Source: Lactifluus volemus
Taxonomy: Eukaryota; Basidiomycota; Agaricomycetes; Russulales; Russulaceae
Length of the DNA stretch: 64,000 bases
NCBI GenBank assembly: GCA_022376515.1
Contig: WTXI01000035.1
Span: forward strand, 62,001 to 126,000
Direction: 5' to 3'
In this document: positions 62,693-64,000 of the stretch, piece after piece
How positions within the stretch are numbered: the first letter of the stretch is position 1
How the letters are laid out: every line of letters starts with the position of its first letter
Notes under the pieces: generated by a model
The model's input: only the letters and a program-made list of their open reading frames with translations
What the model was told of the DNA's origin: nothing
Databases searched by the model: none
Translations under genes and position numbers: made by a program

Positions 62693-64000
62693 TAAGATCC
62701 TATGAAGATATGAGTGATCTAAAATGGTGGTATCACTGGAAGGGTTTTTTCACTTTTAGATTAAAAGCTAAGATCTCAGTCAAATCAAAGGGTAATAGCC
62801 ATTGTTGGTTGAACAAACAAAGCAACACAAATAAACATCATGTCTGAGTTTAAAAAAGTTCACACACTTCTTGACTTTCAACCACCACCATGGTCAGATC
62901 TCTTACTCTCACCAAACAGGCCACAATCCTTTCTCTACTTAATGCTGGTCATTCTGGTGAAGACATCTCCCAGAGAACTGGTGTTAGCCGCTCTACCATC
63001 TCCAGACTTCGCTCCAAAAGGTGTTCTACACTTCCAAAGTCCATTGGAGGTCGTCCATCCAAGCTTTCCCCTGCCAACATTCATTATGCTCAGCATCTCA
63101 TCACCTCTGGCAAGGCAGAGAATGCTGTCCAGGTTACCCGAACCCTCTCCAATATCATAAACCAACCTCTCTCCCCCAACACAGTCCGCCAGCACTTGAA
63201 AAAGTCTGGTATGAAGGCAGTAGCAAAGTCCAAACGACCCTTTCTTTCGGCCAAGCATCGCAAAGCTCGCTTAGACTATGCTTATATTCACAAGGACTGG
63301 ACTGTGGAGAACTGGAAGAAGGTTGTATGGTCTGATGAGACTAAAATCAATCGCTTAGGGTCAGATGGGCGCAAATGGGTGTGGAAAAGGCCAGGAGAGA
63401 GGCTGAATGATAGGCTGGTAGAGGGAACCCTCAAGTTTGGAGGTGGTTCACTGATGATGTGGGGATGTATGACTTGGCAGGGAGTTGGCTATGCTGCTAA
63501 GATTGATGGTAGGATGGATGGGGAACTATACCTTCAGATTTTGAAGGATGACCTGCTGAATACCCTGCAGTATTATGGTCTCAATCCTCCTGACATCATC
63601 TTTCAGCAAGACAATGACCGCAAGCACACCTGCAAACTAGTGAGTGGCTGGCTGAAGGAGCAGGATTTTGAGACCATGGTGTGGCCTGCACAGTCCCCTG
63701 ACCTAAACCCCATTGAACATCTGTGGGGTTATCTGAAAAGAAAGCTTGCAGAGCATGAACACCCTCCTAATGGGATTCATCAGTTATGGGAGAGGGTTCA
63801 GGTAGATTGGGAGAGGATAACTGCTGAGGAGTGTCAAAAGTTAATTGAGAGCATGCCTAGAAGAGTTCAGGCAGTGCTTAGAGCAAAAGGAGGCTATACC
63901 AAGTACTAATAATACCTAAATACCCTCATTAACCCAAAAGTGAAAAAACCCTTCCAATGATACCACCATTTTAGATCACTCATATCTTCATAGGATCTTA
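62693..64000. mobile_element. Tc1/mariner element, right end at or beyond window edge
   Basis: 62693-62763 and 63930-64000 are inverted repeats of about 70 bases with three or four mismatches (outer sequence TAAGATCCTATGAAGATATG). The outer limit on the right is cut by the window, so full TIR length and the TA duplication cannot be shown. Confidence 0.8.
62890..63909 (+). CDS. Tc1/mariner transposase, intact
   Basis: A single open frame of 339 residues, the usual family length. The N-terminal paired HTH region reads LTKQATILSLLNAGHSGEDI, then RTGVSRSTISRLRSK and a GGRPSKLS linker (GRPR-type hook). The catalytic domain shows D in VVWSDETKINRLGSDGRKWV, the second D in IFQQDNDRKHT, and E in SPDLNPIEHLWGYLKRKL, a D..D34E arrangement. 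It cuts and pastes the element at TA sites. No intron, stop or shift is present, and the TIRs are close to matching, so this may be an active copy. Confidence 0.93.
   Translation: MVRSLTLTKQATILSLLNAGHSGEDISQRTGVSRSTISRLRSKRCSTLPKSIGGRPSKLSPANIHYAQHLITSGKAENAVQVTRTLSNIINQPLSPNTVRQHLKKSGMKAVAKSKRPFLSAKHRKARLDYAYIHKDWTVENWKKVVWSDETKINRLGSDGRKWVWKRPGERLNDRLVEGTLKFGGGSLMMWGCMTWQGVGYAAKIDGRMDGELYLQILKDDLLNTLQYYGLNPPDIIFQQDNDRKHTCKLVSGWLKEQDFETMVWPAQSPDLNPIEHLWGYLKRKLAEHEHPPNGIHQLWERVQVDWERITAEECQKLIESMPRRVQAVLRAKGGYTKY

Overview
The window reads as nuclear DNA of a filamentous fungus, most likely a mushroom-class basidiomycete (Agaricomycetes). Genes are split by many 48-65 nt GT..AG introns. There are NACHT-WD40 (HET-E type) receptor genes, an F-box gene of basidiomycete style, small secreted cysteine-rich proteins and a very mixed set of transposons. 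Rhizoctonia or a related plant-associated genus is a guess from this gene set; nothing in the window fixes the species. Few ordinary genes are intact. Most of the window is transposons, captured gene fragments and duplicated, decaying copies.

Layout. 1-6.0 kb holds an F-box gene running off the left edge, secreted-protein copy A, a broken GH18 chitinase, and an intact six-exon glucosamine-6-phosphate deaminase divergent from the chitinase. 6.4-17.1 kb is a tyrosine-recombinase retrotransposon of DIRS/PAT type on the minus strand. It is interrupted by a 3.1 kb TIR element carrying dolichol-kinase and dipeptidase fragments, and by a 2.3 kb TIR element with a 9-bp target duplication carrying an ATP-citrate-lyase fragment. 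18-19 kb holds secreted-protein copy B. 19.2-25.0 kb may be one 5.8 kb element with TTATAAT-rich ends. A Copia remnant follows.

26-49 kb is a segmental-duplication zone. A geranylgeranyltransferase-I beta plus YciI-like pseudogene segment occurs three times. A 7.1 kb C2-NACHT-WD40 gene block occurs twice (28.9-36.0 and 41.9-49.0 kb), with divergence concentrated in the 14 WD40 repeats. Between the two receptor blocks lie a possible mitochondrial-type insert, secreted-protein copy C and two small MITEs.

49-56 kb holds an NLR fragment, secreted-protein copy D with a 63-bp coding minisatellite, several dispersed repeats and broken copy E. 56-64 kb is a nest: a Helitron helicase gene is split by a 4.2 kb TIR element, which is split by a PIF/Harbinger element with near-50-bp perfect TIRs. 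An intact Tc1/mariner element reaches the right edge.

Three results stand out. First, a five-member secreted-protein family carries a near-identical ~64-nt intron, and one member has it twice at unrelated positions, as introner-like elements do. Second, a transposon family with CATCAG...CTGATG ends makes 2-3 bp target duplications and has taken up host gene pieces; precise empty sites are visible in this window. Third, the two receptor paralogues differ mainly in their ligand-sensing repeats. Many single-base indels separate the duplicates, so true decay and residual assembly error cannot be told apart here.
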